Positions 22,815 through 33,788 of a DNA stretch of 64,000 bases are shown in pieces. The stretch's first letter is position 1. The number at the start of each line of letters is the position of its first letter. Under the pieces are notes generated by a model. That model was given only the letters and a program-made list of their open reading frames with translations. It searched no databases and had not been told where the DNA came from. Source of the DNA: Thamnaconus septentrionalis (Eukaryota; Chordata; Actinopteri; Tetraodontiformes; Monacanthidae); contig CM020515.1 in NCBI GenBank assembly GCA_009823395.1, positions 6,339,489 to 6,403,488 of the forward strand. The letters run 5' to 3'. Position numbers and translations under genes: made by a program.

Positions 22815-24888
22815 GTTTGTCAAGAAAAACGTTGGACATTTATTTTGCAGGAGACACAATTAATTTCAATAATTTCAATAATTAATTTACTAGACATGAT
22901 AGAAAGTAGGCTAGTGTTTATTCTGTGTTTTTTTTGCTAAATAAATTTCAGTGCTGTGGGATAAATTTGGGGTCGCGACTTCACGATAAGAAAAAAAAAA
23001 AAAACGTGGGTCCTCATGAGCTTCCACCGGTCGAAAAGTTGCCGTTCTAACAGAAGCCTCCCTCCAGCTCCAGTCTACAGCGCTGTGGCCCTGTCTGCTT
23101 TGGGCGGCCAGGTGCTGTGGAGGAAAGTCCTGCAGGAGTCGGTCACGTACATCCAGTGTGGCCTGCAGCTCGGCACCCAGCAGCAGCAGCAGCAGCAGCC
23201 CGTCGTCATCCTCGTCAGCAAGTCCACCGTCATGGCGGTCAACGGCTCCACGGGTGAGGAGAATGGAAACACAAGCTGCCTGTCCATTACCCATAGAATT
23301 ACTCAAATTTTAAATATCGCAATAAATGGTCATGGAAACACTTAAATTTTGAAAAAACGTCTCAAATATCGCTAAAAGGTTTTGACGCTCTCACGAGGTG
23401 GCTTTTCAGATGTATCGATATCGACGTATATCGCAAAAGTGTCATGGAAACACTTTTTTCGCATTTACACGTCAGCGGACGTGACGTACGGGGGTCACGT
23501 GACCAGTTCACTTCAACTGAAAATCATGCGATATGTTTGGACGGAGGAGGAGACGGAATATTTTTTACAAGCAATCAAAGAGAAAAATATAACAACCATT
23601 CTTGACAACAAACAACATTGAAACGCAGAGTTATCGCAAAATGTTTCGTACCTCCATCCTCCTCAAAGTGAGGTCTCACCGGACGAGATTTTTTTTTCGA
23701 GAATTACGGCTTATGGGCTTCACACCGTTCAATGGAAACACCAGCAAATCGCAATTGTACTTTCTCGGAATTTTAGAAATATCGCTTTTATTTTGCGAAA
23801 AACTGTCATGGAAACGCAGACACACATGGGTGGAGAAACACAGTGCAACACCACTTTTTGCACGAATGCAGCTACACATAATAATTTGCAAAACAAACAA
23901 AAGGCAGCATTCAGCTAAAAAGTTTCAGTTCATATATATCTTTAGCCTAATAGCATAGTTCCCTAAGTCATATTTGAACGTTTTCGGAAAACAAGAAAAA
24001 ACACAATTTTTAGCAAGCACATTGGTAAAATTAGGCAGATGTCACAATTTGGCCAAAAAAATGACTTAGGCAATTATGCTATTCGGCTAATGATATGTGT
24101 GTATATAATATATATATTATACATCTATATATTATTCAGTTTATCCCATTTCTAATATATATTTGACACAAATAACACACAAAATCTCTGCTAAAACACG
24201 TTCTGCCCCGCGCAGGGAGGACGCTGTGGTCCGTCCAGCTGCGGAGCATCGAGTCTCAGGCGGTGCTGCTTCCAGACCTGCAGGGAGACTCGGTCCCAGA
24301 CCTGCTGGTGGCCACCCTGCCTGCAGATGAGGTATCACTCTGACAATCTCCGCTTTGGTTTTGGGTTGGTCTTTTTGTTTGTTTTTGCTTGTGCGAATAC
24401 AGGAAGTGACGCGGCAGCGTTTCACTTATCAAATGCATCATGATTGTACGTTTTTTGTGGGTTTTTTTTTGTGGGGTTTTGCGCGCGCACACACACACAC
24501 ACACAACATGCTAGGACTCTGCCTGCCTGCCTGCCTGCCTTGTCTGCTGTGTCATACTGTAGCTAACCGAAAGTCAGCGATATTAGGACACAGGCTTTAT
24601 GCAATTGAAAAAGCCGAGGCGGAAAAGAACCCAAATCCTGTTGGTTTAAGTTTAAGGCTAAATTGTTGCAGCGAGTTGTTGCGAGCTGTTGTCGTTTCAG
24701 TTGCGGTCAAATTGGCGTGAAACTCTTGTTCACACTGTGGGGCTTCTTTCTTGGGGTGGAACATTGTGACAACAGTAAACTGGTTACATTACAGCTCAAT
24801 GGTGTGTTCAGTCCATACATGTCATCTTGTTCTTGTTTTTGTTCTTCTTCTTCTTCTTCTTCTTCTTCTTCTGTCTGTTCTTCTTCTT

Positions 24889-24919
<31 letters not shown>

Positions 24920-27900
24920 TTTTCTTCTTCTTCTTCCTGTTCTTGTTTTTGTTCTTCTTCTTCTTTTCTTCTTGTTCTTCTTCTGGCTCGTTCCCCTGGC
25001 CACAGCCAATCACCTGCCCCCAAAGAATCCTCGTCTCTCACACCTCACATATCCACAAATCATAAATCTCCCCTTTGCTCTTCCTCCAGGACCGCCCGCC
25101 TGCCACCTCCAACCTCACCATCCTCCCATCCCATAATATTCACCATCGTTCGTCCGGACAAACCGTCCAAAACGTCTCAGTCAGTGTTTTCCCTTCTTCG
25201 CCACCCCCGCCACCACCCCCAACACGCTCGCACACACGACTCCGTCCCCTCACGCTGCCATTTCTCCCCCTCCAGGTAATGGACCTCTCCCTGAACCTGA
25301 TCTCTGGGCTGACGGGCGCCAAACTGGGCAATCCTGTGCCTTTCAACCTGACCGGCCAGGGAAAACTGGTCGGGCCTCTTCTGCACGAGACGCAACAAGG
25401 AGCTTACTACATCTTGTTCGGACTAGGTTAGGAAAACACCAGCAACTTGCTGAAGTTGGTTTGAAATGCAAGTCCTTCAGTGAACGTGACTTAAAAAGAC
25501 TAGGGTGAAAAAAAGGAAGAAAAAAAAAAGACTAGGGTGTGGTCTGGGAACGTGGAATAGAATAGAATGGAATAGAATAGAATAGGTTTGGGTGAATTGG
25601 CCTCATTTAACGAAAGGTGTAAAACATGATGAAGTTTCAAATAACAATACATCCACCTCCACAGTCTAATGAGTAATTGGAAAAAATATATATATAAGTG
25701 TCGTCATTTTCTACATCACATGAACTTCATCGCTGTGTCTTCCACCAGGCAACGTGGAGGCCGTCTCCCTGGGTGACGTCTACTTCGGCGTCACCGGCAC
25801 AAAGCCCCAAACTCCGGCGCTGCTGAGGAAAGACCTCAGCTGGGAGAGACTCAAGAAAACAAACGCTTCCTCTTTCATTCACATTTACAGGTACGTCGTC
25901 GCTGTGGCCGCTGCTGGACGCACAGGAAGTCAAGTGCACACATTGTTGTTATTAACCAGCGAGCCGCTCAGGCCGAAAAAAAAACAACAAAAAAACAAAA
26001 AAACTTCTATACATGTGATGGCTGGACTAATGTGTGTCCAATGTCTATTTTGCGAGTGTGAGGAAATAGCATTTTAAAAATACTATAAGGATAATAAAAG
26101 AAAACTAAAACGCACAAAAGATTTGAAATATTTGCTGTGGGTTTCGATTGTTCACAAAATCAAGAGAAAAAACAAGTTGACTAAACTTTTCAAATAATCG
26201 GGTTGAATCAACCCAATTCCATTTTTTTCTTTTTTTCTTAGAGGATCTGAGCATTTGGAATTCCTGTCCCCCCTTGTGGACGGTTTTGGCAACAGCCACG
26301 ACTGCCTGGACTCGGCCGCCAACCTCAACTCCACCAGGAGCGACTGGGTGCTGGTGTACACCTCCGGCAAAGTGTCCGTGCTCAGGCAGAGGGACCTGCG
26401 CAAGGAGTGGACCTTCATCTCGCCTCCCATGCACAGGTGCGACGAAGAGCAACATTGTAACAGGCAGTATGAGTTACAGTGCGTTACAATCGAGTCCGTC
26501 GAGTCCCGTCCATGGGTTCTTTGTGGACTTCCAAACTACGTTTTTGCTCCAAAATGCAGTCTTAGACATCGTCTGTGAATCATCCTTGCGGTAAAGCAAA
26601 TAAATTTCCACCAAGGTCCTGGAAGTAACGTAACAAATTCAGTCCTGCTGTGATCTCTCGCAGCCAACCGGCTCCGGGACACTTTCACGACAGCGCCGTC
26701 CTCGACCTTTTCATCCAGCACTCTGCAGGCGGTGTCATGCAGGTAAGGTGAAGAAAACGTCACGTTCCTTGTATATTTTGGCCTTTACTGTTTTTAAAAA
26801 ATATATGTTTACAGGGAAATTGTTGGGCATTTATTTTGCAGTAGAAAAGTGGCTAGCATTTTATTTTGTTTTAATGTTTTGTTTTGTTTTTTGTTTAACT
26901 AAATTTGAGCAATTCGGAATCAATTTCGGTTTTTATGAGGAAAAAAAACCCGCTGCTCTAGCCTGTTCTCGTCTCCTCCCTCTGCGTCCCAGGCGCAGGT
27001 GGTCAGCGGGAGCAGCGGCCGCGCCCTCTGGTCGGCAGAGTTTGTGTGCCCCGACCTCCGCCTGGGACCCTCGGCCATCGCCTCCTCGAGCGGGAAGTCG
27101 GTGTTCCTCTTCTGGGCCAGCGAGCCGATAAGAGGGCAGAAAAACGCCACCAAGACGACGGTGGGTCAGAGCGTGAGGTTCATTCTTTAGGGAACGCAAA
27201 GGTCCAGTGTGTCAAATTTGGCTTGATTTATGATTTCAATTATGATTTTAACAATAAAAGTCATTTGGTTTCTCTACCGTTAGAACATATATATAAGAAT
27301 ATACATTGTCAGGCAGGTTTAAATACTTTAAATACTGAAATTCTTTAAAAACTTTACACACTGGATCTTTAAAGGGCCCAGATTGTGATAATTCTCTGAG
27401 GTAATACCATATAGAAATGAAGAGACGTCGATCCTTTACTTCTTCTGCGCGCTCATTCTTCGTAAAAATTACACAGATCTTGAAATTAGCCTTTTGTGAT
27501 GTCATAAAGGGGCTTTTTTGGTGACAGGGCGTAAACAAAGGGCTAAAATCAGCTGTACGGGTCTGTGTGGAGATGACTCACTGACGAGTTGTCCGGAGCT
27601 GCTCCACCGGAGTCCAGGATGAAGAGTACAAATCTTGTCTGTGCAAAGCTAATTACGCTAGTTTTGTTTTTTGATTTTTAACTAGGCGGCGCCAGCCGAG
27701 CCGCTTGTAAGGAAGCTTTTCCTGCTGCACCCCACGTATCCCACAATCCTGCTGGAGCTCACCAACACAACAGACACCATCAAGACTTCGGCAGGTGGGA
27801 GTTGCGAAACTCGCAAGCGTAGAACCATTTTTCCTGCCCGTTTAAACACCAAAACAATCCCCCTCTTGCTCCCAGTGAGTTACCTGGAGCGCCAGAAGGA

Positions 27901-28208
27901 CGCCACCTACATCACGGTGTCCTCCAGGCCCATGCCCGACCCGAAGCCCGACGCCCAGATAGTCAAGAGCATGAGCCTGAAGTTGGCCGTCGCCCAGGGG
28001 AGGGTGGTGCGACTGGGCGAGGGCAGCAGGCCCGGCGGCGAGCCGCCCGCCAAGCCTGCCGACTCGGAGATCAGCAAGTTCTTCAGGCGTTTGTCCTTCA
28101 AGCGGCAGGTGAGACGAATAAGACGCCTGCTGGATGCGTATTCGGCAGAATGTTGTTGTTTTTTTCCCCGCTTGCCCTCAATTAACTGCGTGCCTTCATT
28201 TGCAGTGA
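19506..28208 (+). CDS. fam234b: FAM234B (KIAA1467-like) type II membrane protein, 13 coding exons
   Basis: Exons: 19506-19542, 20482-21036, 22306-22419, 23074-23253, 24216-24331, 25276-25426, 25749-25890, 26242-26436, 26664-26742, 26993-27160, 27686-27794, 27876-28108, 28206-28208. This gives 693 aa, against about 622 in human. MAAALSRALKLPG then GKKGPDLGEYDPLTQADSED is diagnostic. An acidic cytosolic region (EDDAPEDEEEEEEEDK) precedes one transmembrane segment (about 152-175, ending VLLCAFLIPC). The extracellular part resembles FG-GAP/beta-propeller repeats (MWDLDGDSLQDVLVG, PDLQGDSVPDLLVA, YYILFGLGNVEAVSL). The function of FAM234B is not established. Exon 4 encodes seven glutamines. The final coding exon supplies only the stop codon. 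Exon 6 has a possible in-frame upstream acceptor at 25090. FAM234A was considered and is less similar. Confidence 0.92.
20119..20154. repeat. Perfect 36-bp palindrome
   Basis: Two 18-nt arms (AGAGACTACATTTTAATT and its exact complement) with no spacer, in FAM234B intron 1. Confidence 0.9.
21545..21855 (-). mobile_element. Fish SINE-like dispersed repeat, minus-strand copy
   Basis: Same family as 3934-4306. It reads TGAGGCGGCAGTGCCAACCA to the right and CAATACCCGCTTCGTCC to the left. FAM234B intron 2. Confidence 0.65.
22050..22187 (-). mobile_element. Truncated SINE-like repeat
   Basis: Only the promoter-proximal half of the same family remains (GGAGAGCATGTAAACTCCAC ... GCGCTAACCGCTGCACCACC), 200 bp from the full copy and in the same orientation. 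Confidence 0.6.
22749..22811. repeat. (AT)n microsatellite
   Basis: About 31 uninterrupted AT units in FAM234B intron 3. Confidence 0.95.
23300..23830. mobile_element. Probable Harbinger-like transposon remnant
   Basis: In FAM234B intron 4. The word ATGGAAACAC recurs four times with small changes (about 23333, 23446, 23733 and, as ATGGAAACGC, 23811), with TCGC-rich flanks. A short open stretch at 23527-23621 encodes RYVWTEEETEYFLQAIKEKN, which looks like the first helix of a Myb/SANT-type DNA-binding domain as carried by PIF/Harbinger elements. The family assignment is tentative. Confidence 0.4.
24836..24990. repeat. Long (TTC)n polypyrimidine tract
   Basis: About 150 bp of almost pure pyrimidine on the plus strand, mainly TTC triplets with CTG/TTG interruptions, in FAM234B intron 5. 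It creates long spurious ORFs on both strands. Confidence 0.95.
27198..27373. mobile_element. MITE with AAAGGTCCAGTGTGT termini
   Basis: The left end AAAGGTCCAGTGTGTCAAAT is matched by an inverted right end (TACACACTGGATCTTT), about 176 bp, in FAM234B intron 10. The same terminus occurs alone near 21118 and at 40582. Confidence 0.6.
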
Positions 28209-29202
28209 TGAATCACCGTCGCCCGTCGCAGGGACTTGCGTAATCGGCGGAAAAGCAGAAGTTGCGGGCAGCTGTGAGGACACTCGGATTGTTGCGTAAA
28301 AAATTAATTAAATTAAATACGTGGATTAATTTAACTTAAAATTACTTGAGAGTACATTTCCTGTATATACTTTTAGTTAGTGGTATTGTTTGCATTGTTT
28401 TAGGTTGTTTTATGTTTTGTAAAATAATAATAATAATAATTAATAAGCTATTTTAAGTTATTGAACTTGCCTTTCAAAATTCCACTGAGCGTTTCGACTT
28501 TGTGGCAGAAGAATGAGTTGGTTTTTTTTGGTTTTTTTTTTTGGCTTTTGCTCACGATGTACAGTTAAGCATAATAATGCCGGCGACAGAGCGTGTACAG
28601 TGTTTTCAGCGATGCATCACTCACACAACTCTTTTTAAAGGCCAGTATGTTCACGCGGTGTCATTCCCTCCGTTGCGCAAGTTTTATCTCGAGGTCTCTG
28701 TCTGTAAATACTGTTGTACAATATTTATCGAAATGCTGTGTGGTTTCTATTTGGTTGTCAGACGATGCAAGGGTCACCCGTCCCCTTCTCACCCCACTGA
28801 ATGTGTTGGCTGCTGCTACGCTTTGACGTTGAAATTGTAAGCTGCAAATTCACAACACAAAACAATGGGGGAAGAAAAGACTGCCACCTGATTGTGTGTT
28901 GCTTGTTTTAACCGAAACTAACGAGGCTTTACATGAGCGGCGGAGCTTCTCCTTAGAGCCTAAATGACGTTCGAGTGTCCCCCTCTCAGATTTTCTCTGA
29001 GGCGCCAGCAGAGCAGGGGGATTATATGTTTGTTTGTTTTTGTAGATCAGAAAAAAACAACTGGAAATTGTGACACCAACCTCTCAAACGTTGAAAAACA
29101 GTTGCAAGAACTATGTTGGAAATGTATTTTTATTATTTATGTTTTGTTTTCGTTATCATTGAGTTTTTATTATTGCTTTTCTTTGCAACCTGTGGGACAT
29201 GG

Positions 29203-29208
29203 AATAAA
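29203..29208 (+). terminator. FAM234B poly(A) signal
   Basis: AATAAA about 1 kb after the stop, in non-coding sequence that reads as a 3' UTR. Confidence 0.55.
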
Positions 29209-29224
29209 GAATATATTAAAACAA

Positions 29225-30116
29225 ATGGTCAATTTGGGTTAAAGTACATATGGAACAGAAGTGAACGCTGTCGTTCCTATTTTCATTAGTAGAACTTGCA
29301 TGTTTTTTTTTCACAAGTGATTAATAAGATGTGATTGGTTTCAAGCTGTTCTGCATTATTGAGTAAGAAACATCCTCTAAAAAAAAGAAAATACCCATGA
29401 GCCTCTGCTTCTTCAGTGGGATTAGAGTCGTTTTGTGCAAGTGTGGCTCCGTAAACAACTAAACAATTCTAAAGTATTATTATTATTATTTTTAATCACT
29501 TCAATAGGGAGACACAAATAAAGTTTATGTTCGAATTCAATATAATGACCAACAAAAACGCGTAGACTGGACCGTGAGTCGTTCGTCCGCAACGTCAATT
29601 TATGCTTCGAAATCAGAATGAGTTTATGGGATGTAAAGCTGTACTCTCTGCGAAAACTATAACACAACAGTGTTGATACTCTCGAAACAAAACCTCAGGA
29701 AGAATGTGAGCAAAAGTCTGAGAATGTCTTGATAGTATGTATGTAGTTGCGTTTAGAAATTAATTGAAGCATCAGTTTCCGGTGGAATTAAAATCAATTA
29801 TATCTTGTTGGAACCTGTTTACTGTATTCATCGAACTATATCGAGTTTTCCTTAATTTCTAAGCAAATACTGTCGTTCACTATGGCTAACTTTCTACCAA
29901 CCACCCTGCGCTCATAACATTGATGGGATTTTGTCCCCCGTTCTTTTCATTCATTTGGCTCGAGAAGAAAACAAAATTGCCAAAGTAGAGTTGAACCAAC
30001 TGCATGTGTCGTGCTGCGACGGTAAACCACCGCTAGAGGTCAGTGTTTAGTCACCATACCCACAGTTGACATACCGTTTCCCCGCATTGCTGTTGGTGCG
30101 TCAAGTCGCTGTCAAC
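29225..30116. other. Interval between FAM234B and SMDT1
   Basis: A/T-rich, with no coding potential or recognisable RNA gene. The last ~150 bp should hold the SMDT1 promoter. Confidence 0.4.
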
Positions 30117-30282
30117 ATGGCGTCGGCCCTCGGTCGCTTGGTCAGACTGTCGGCCGTCACGAAAGCCCGCTGCTCCCCGCGGGGCAGCGTGTCCGTGCCG
30201 GGGAGGACGGTGACACCGAGCCGGAGCGCCGTGTGCACTTCTTCCGGCGCCATTCTGCCCAAACCTAAGAAGGTGAGCGGTG

Positions 30283-30337
<55 letters not shown>

Positions 30338-30683
30338 GTGGGGGTCCGCCTTGTTGTCAGGAACTGTTGAAGCCAAGAGTTTGAGGGTAGGCGGTATGCT
30401 GGAAATAGACGCGCCTCAACCGGCTCAACCGCAGTGTGTTTTCAGTACCAATGAACGAACCCACTCACGAGCCGCTCTGGTGGACTAACTCGGTTGTCTC
30501 TGTGATTTTTGGGGGTGTGTTGTCATCGGCTGGGCAACACACAAGACTCCCTTCGGACTCATCCGCATCGCCATGGTCGTGGTGCCCTTCCTGTACGTTG
30601 GGACCCAGATCAGCAAGAACTTCGCGGCGGTGCTGGAGGAGCACGACATCTTCGTGCCCGAGGACGACGACGACGACGACTGA
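30117..30683 (+). CDS. smdt1: Essential MCU regulator (EMRE), mitochondrial
   Basis: Exons 30117-30272 and 30546-30683, 97 aa. The N-terminal ~47 residues are basic and Ser-rich (mitochondrial targeting). Then come the conserved GAILPKPKK and FGLIRIAMVVVPFLYVGTQI (single inner-membrane helix), followed by SKNFAAVLEEHDIFVPEDDDDDD, whose poly-Asp tail is the EMRE signature. EMRE bridges the MCU pore to the MICU1/2 gatekeepers in the calcium uniporter. The intron contains (GT)n immediately after the donor, and the acceptor (GGCAACACACAAG) lacks a good pyrimidine tract. A poly(A) signal is at 31016-31021. It is adjacent to and convergent with NDUFA6, as in human 22q13.2. Confidence 0.95.
30284..30334. 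repeat. (GT)n microsatellite
   Basis: About 25 GT units 12 bp downstream of the SMDT1 intron donor. Confidence 0.95.
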
Positions 30684-31015
30684 GGGGGCGGGAGAGGTGT
30701 GCAAATGAAGTGAATTTAATGTGTCTTTTTTGGTGGAGAGGTGTTGTTGGAGAACGCATTCAGCGAAGACGTAAATTAAGCAGTTGATCGTTCGCTCTTC
30801 CCCCTACAGGTTGCTTTGTCGCTAGAAATGGGATGAGTCTCTCCCCCTCTGAGACTCGCGAGCATGTAAATGCCTCCTGGGTGTTTGCTGTGTGTTAAAA
30901 GTCTACGCTGGATTTCGTGGTGTTGTTGGAGGATCGTGTTCCTGGCCGGGGGCCCTTCAGGGCTAAGTTACACTGTATTGTACTGTACTGTACTTGCATG
31001 CACTACTCAAGTCTT

Positions 31016-31021
31016 AATAAA
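31016..31021 (+). terminator. SMDT1 poly(A) signal
   Basis: AATAAA about 330 nt after the SMDT1 stop. Confidence 0.65.
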
Positions 31022-31183
31022 GGGAAATAACAAGTGTGAATCGCAAAAATAGCTGGGTCGCTGGGTTTTGCCAATCATTATTACAAATACTGTAAAACAC
31101 AAAGGTCACTTGACACTGTTCTATGGCGGATGTGATCACCTACATGCTCAAAATACATTTGGAAAGTAACCTCAAAACACTGG

Positions 31184-31189
31184 TTTATT
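31184..31189 (-). terminator. Candidate NDUFA6 poly(A) signal
   Basis: AATAAA on the minus strand about 240 nt after the NDUFA6 stop. It leaves roughly 150 bp between the ends of the two convergent transcripts. Confidence 0.45.
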
Positions 31190-31427
31190 ACACTGGTCAA
31201 TCGTCGATGCTACACTAAAAGCGACAGCTACGTCACAACTTTGTAAAACTTATTTGCATGTGTCTTGAGAAATTTTGCCATTAGAATCAATTTTTTTTTA
31301 CTGAATAAAAAGACACCACCATAGGTATGTGAGTGTTAGGTGTGTATTTACAGCAAACGGGAACATGGGTCACACTGGTCACATGCAAAGGTGGGCGGGG
31401 TCAGAGGCCAGCAGACAGCCACACAGT

Positions 31428-33159
31428 TCATGGGTTGTGACCCTGGTAGAATTTGGACAGGAAGTCGGTGCTGCGAGGCTCCTCGCTCTCATGGAAATAG
31501 CGCATTATGTGGGTCTTCTGCTTCCAGACGTGGATCGTTTCCTGGAGCTCCATTTTGCCCTGGGGAGAGACGCCACAGAGGCGGACAATGACGTTGTGCT
31601 CTCTGTAATGAGCACTGTAAGATTTCTTTTCTTTCCCTCAATGCGCCTCCAACACAGACAGAAACACACTGCCATCAACAAATACCACCTATGCTTATGA
31701 TGACCGACTGCGTTCACTAATATGAGCAAACGCTGATTAACCTACAAAATGATTGACTGTTACACTGATCAGACCAATTACAAATATACTCTGCACAGTG
31801 CACTGCTCAGGGGAACTGTGGTGCAATCCTCCCATGAAAGCCCCTCGGGGAAAACAAAGTTTTTCCCAAATTGTTGCTCAAATGTTAATTTAAAAAAAAA
31901 CTAAATAAACCATTAATTAGCATATTAACAGATTGCCGCACAACTAATACACCAATATAATGATACCAAGTAAAACCTAAGAAATTAAATACAGATTCTG
32001 AGGAACAAACTATGATTTTTGATAGAACATAATAGTAACAATAATTAGGCGTTCACGTCCGAATCTCGATTAATCTAAGAATCGGAAATTTCCCCCCACC
32101 CTTAGCAATAATAATAATAACAGCTAATTGATTCAAATGAGAAAACCAAGTCTGTTTTTTACCTTGATGACCAGCATGTCAATCACGCGAGGGTCGGTGA
32201 CATGCTTGTTCTTGTCGAACATCTCCCTCACTTTGGCTCTGCCCTGTCGCGTCGTGATGTCCAGCTGGAACATTGCCACTGTAAAGACAGAAGTGTAAAC
32301 TGTCACCGACTGACACACAGCATCAACAAGGCATTAGCAGCATATGTAAACAACTAATATTGGTAATGTATTCCTTTGTAAAATAGAGCAAGCAAGGCAT
32401 TATTAATCCATCTGTCTGTCGTTTCAATACAATGAGGGATGTGTTGTATGAGAGGACGGAACAGAATATCACGTGCCTCCAGCTTCAGGATGTTTTTTGG
32501 TTAGACTACCAGAATTGCATTTAGTTATTTTATGCTCGTAGATGCTAAAGACGATTGGGTTGAGCCTAAACTTCTATTAAACGTCTGACATATTCCCACC
32601 GGGCGATACAACGTCTCAATAGACGTGCGTTAACCGAAGCTACAGGTTTATCTTGGACTACTTACAGACTATTTCATAGATTAAAAACAACAAGCAAATA
32701 CAGAGCGTAAAAACAGACAAAACACAACAACAATCCTGCACAATAACAACTGCTTAACGCGTTGAGGTGGTGGTTCAATGTATTACTGACCAGCTGACAT
32801 CAAACACATAAACACATGACGTGCATTTGCTGGATTCGTCATCTTGCACAGTCGTATTTAATCACTGTATAAATTGGCGGAAGCGACAAAGTGTTGCTGT
32901 ATATTACTGAGACATTAGCTCGCGGCTAATGTTTGCCTTTACACGGGGAGCCTCCGCGGAGACACGACCTTGACGTTCAGCTTCACGCCACGGTATAGCG
33001 ACCACAGCGGTGCTACATACCTGTGTTGGGGATTTCTCGGTACCAGGCTCGGTACAGCTCCCGAGCCCTGCGTTTAGCCTCGTTCACGTCCCTGCTCAGA
33101 ATGGGTTTCACCACTTTGGAGGCAGTAGCCGCAGCTCTGGCCGCCGACGAGGACGCCAT
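31428..33159 (-). CDS. ndufa6: NADH:ubiquinone oxidoreductase subunit A6 (complex I, LYR protein)
   Basis: Exons, 5' to 3': 33021-33159, 32163-32278, 31428-31559. This gives 128 aa, the usual family length. An Ala/Ser-rich N-terminus precedes the LYR motif ([14 protein letters not shown]35-Y36-R37), which binds mitochondrial acyl carrier protein. Then come [40 protein letters not shown] and [16 protein letters not shown]6 sits at the matrix-arm base of complex I. The exon phases close exactly and no oddities are seen. The convergent neighbour SMDT1 is the same as in human. Confidence 0.97.
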
Positions 33160-33780
33160 GACTGCTGTCGTTGTGAGGTTTCCGGTTGCACTTATTCGTT
33201 GGTGTCGCACTCCCGTCACAGTGCCACCTGGTGGGACTCTGGCGTTGCAGCGCTTTTTTTTTCTTTTCTTTTTTTTTTTGAGCGGTTTTGCTTTTGGTTC
33301 CCCGAACTGAGGCTTGAAATCCAACTACTTATGACGTCCTTCTAAAATCTGATATTAAAAAAAAAAAAAAAAAACAGCTTGGAAGCATGTAAGCAAATAT
33401 AATAGGGACATTTTCAACAAGTAGAAGTTAAGGAAATCAGGAGGAGGTAGGGAAAACGGATAAGAAACTACTACTGCTAAACTCCTACGCAATCTTTTTT
33501 CTCACGCCATTCTTTTTTTTTTTTGTTTCCCTTTTATTTATTTAAGTTTTATTTTTATTCATCATATATTGCTTTTCCCTTTTGATGTTTATTTATGATA
33601 TTATAAATACCCAGACACAAGCTCGGACTTTCTTTGTTCTTTGTCAATTTGGTTTGTATTTGATAATATGTTCATCCAATCTTGCAACACTTTAGTGTAA
33701 TAGAAAATGAATGCCGGTGCAATGAAGTGTTGTATGTAAGATCCTTTCACTCAATAAAAGGGACATTTTCCAACAACTTT
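33160..33780. other. NDUFA6 upstream region and TRIOBP downstream flank
   Basis: Homopolymer A/T runs and A/T-rich sequence, no coding signal. The NDUFA6 promoter is expected in the first 200 bp. Confidence 0.4.
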
Positions 33781-33782
33781 TT

Positions 33783-33788
33783 TTTATT
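33783..33788 (-). terminator. Candidate TRIOBP poly(A) signal
   Basis: AATAAA on the minus strand about 1.1 kb after the TRIOBP stop; the sequence between is non-coding. Confidence 0.45.

Noticed and set aside
24663..25136. Ser/Leu- or Lys/Glu-rich ORFs over the TTC tract on both strands
   Set aside because: Products of a microsatellite in a FAM234B intron; no start context, no domain, all frames open.
19506..28208. FAM234A (ITFG3) instead of FAM234B
   Set aside because: The LSRALKLPGKK...LGEYDPLTQADS N-terminus is specific to FAM234B.
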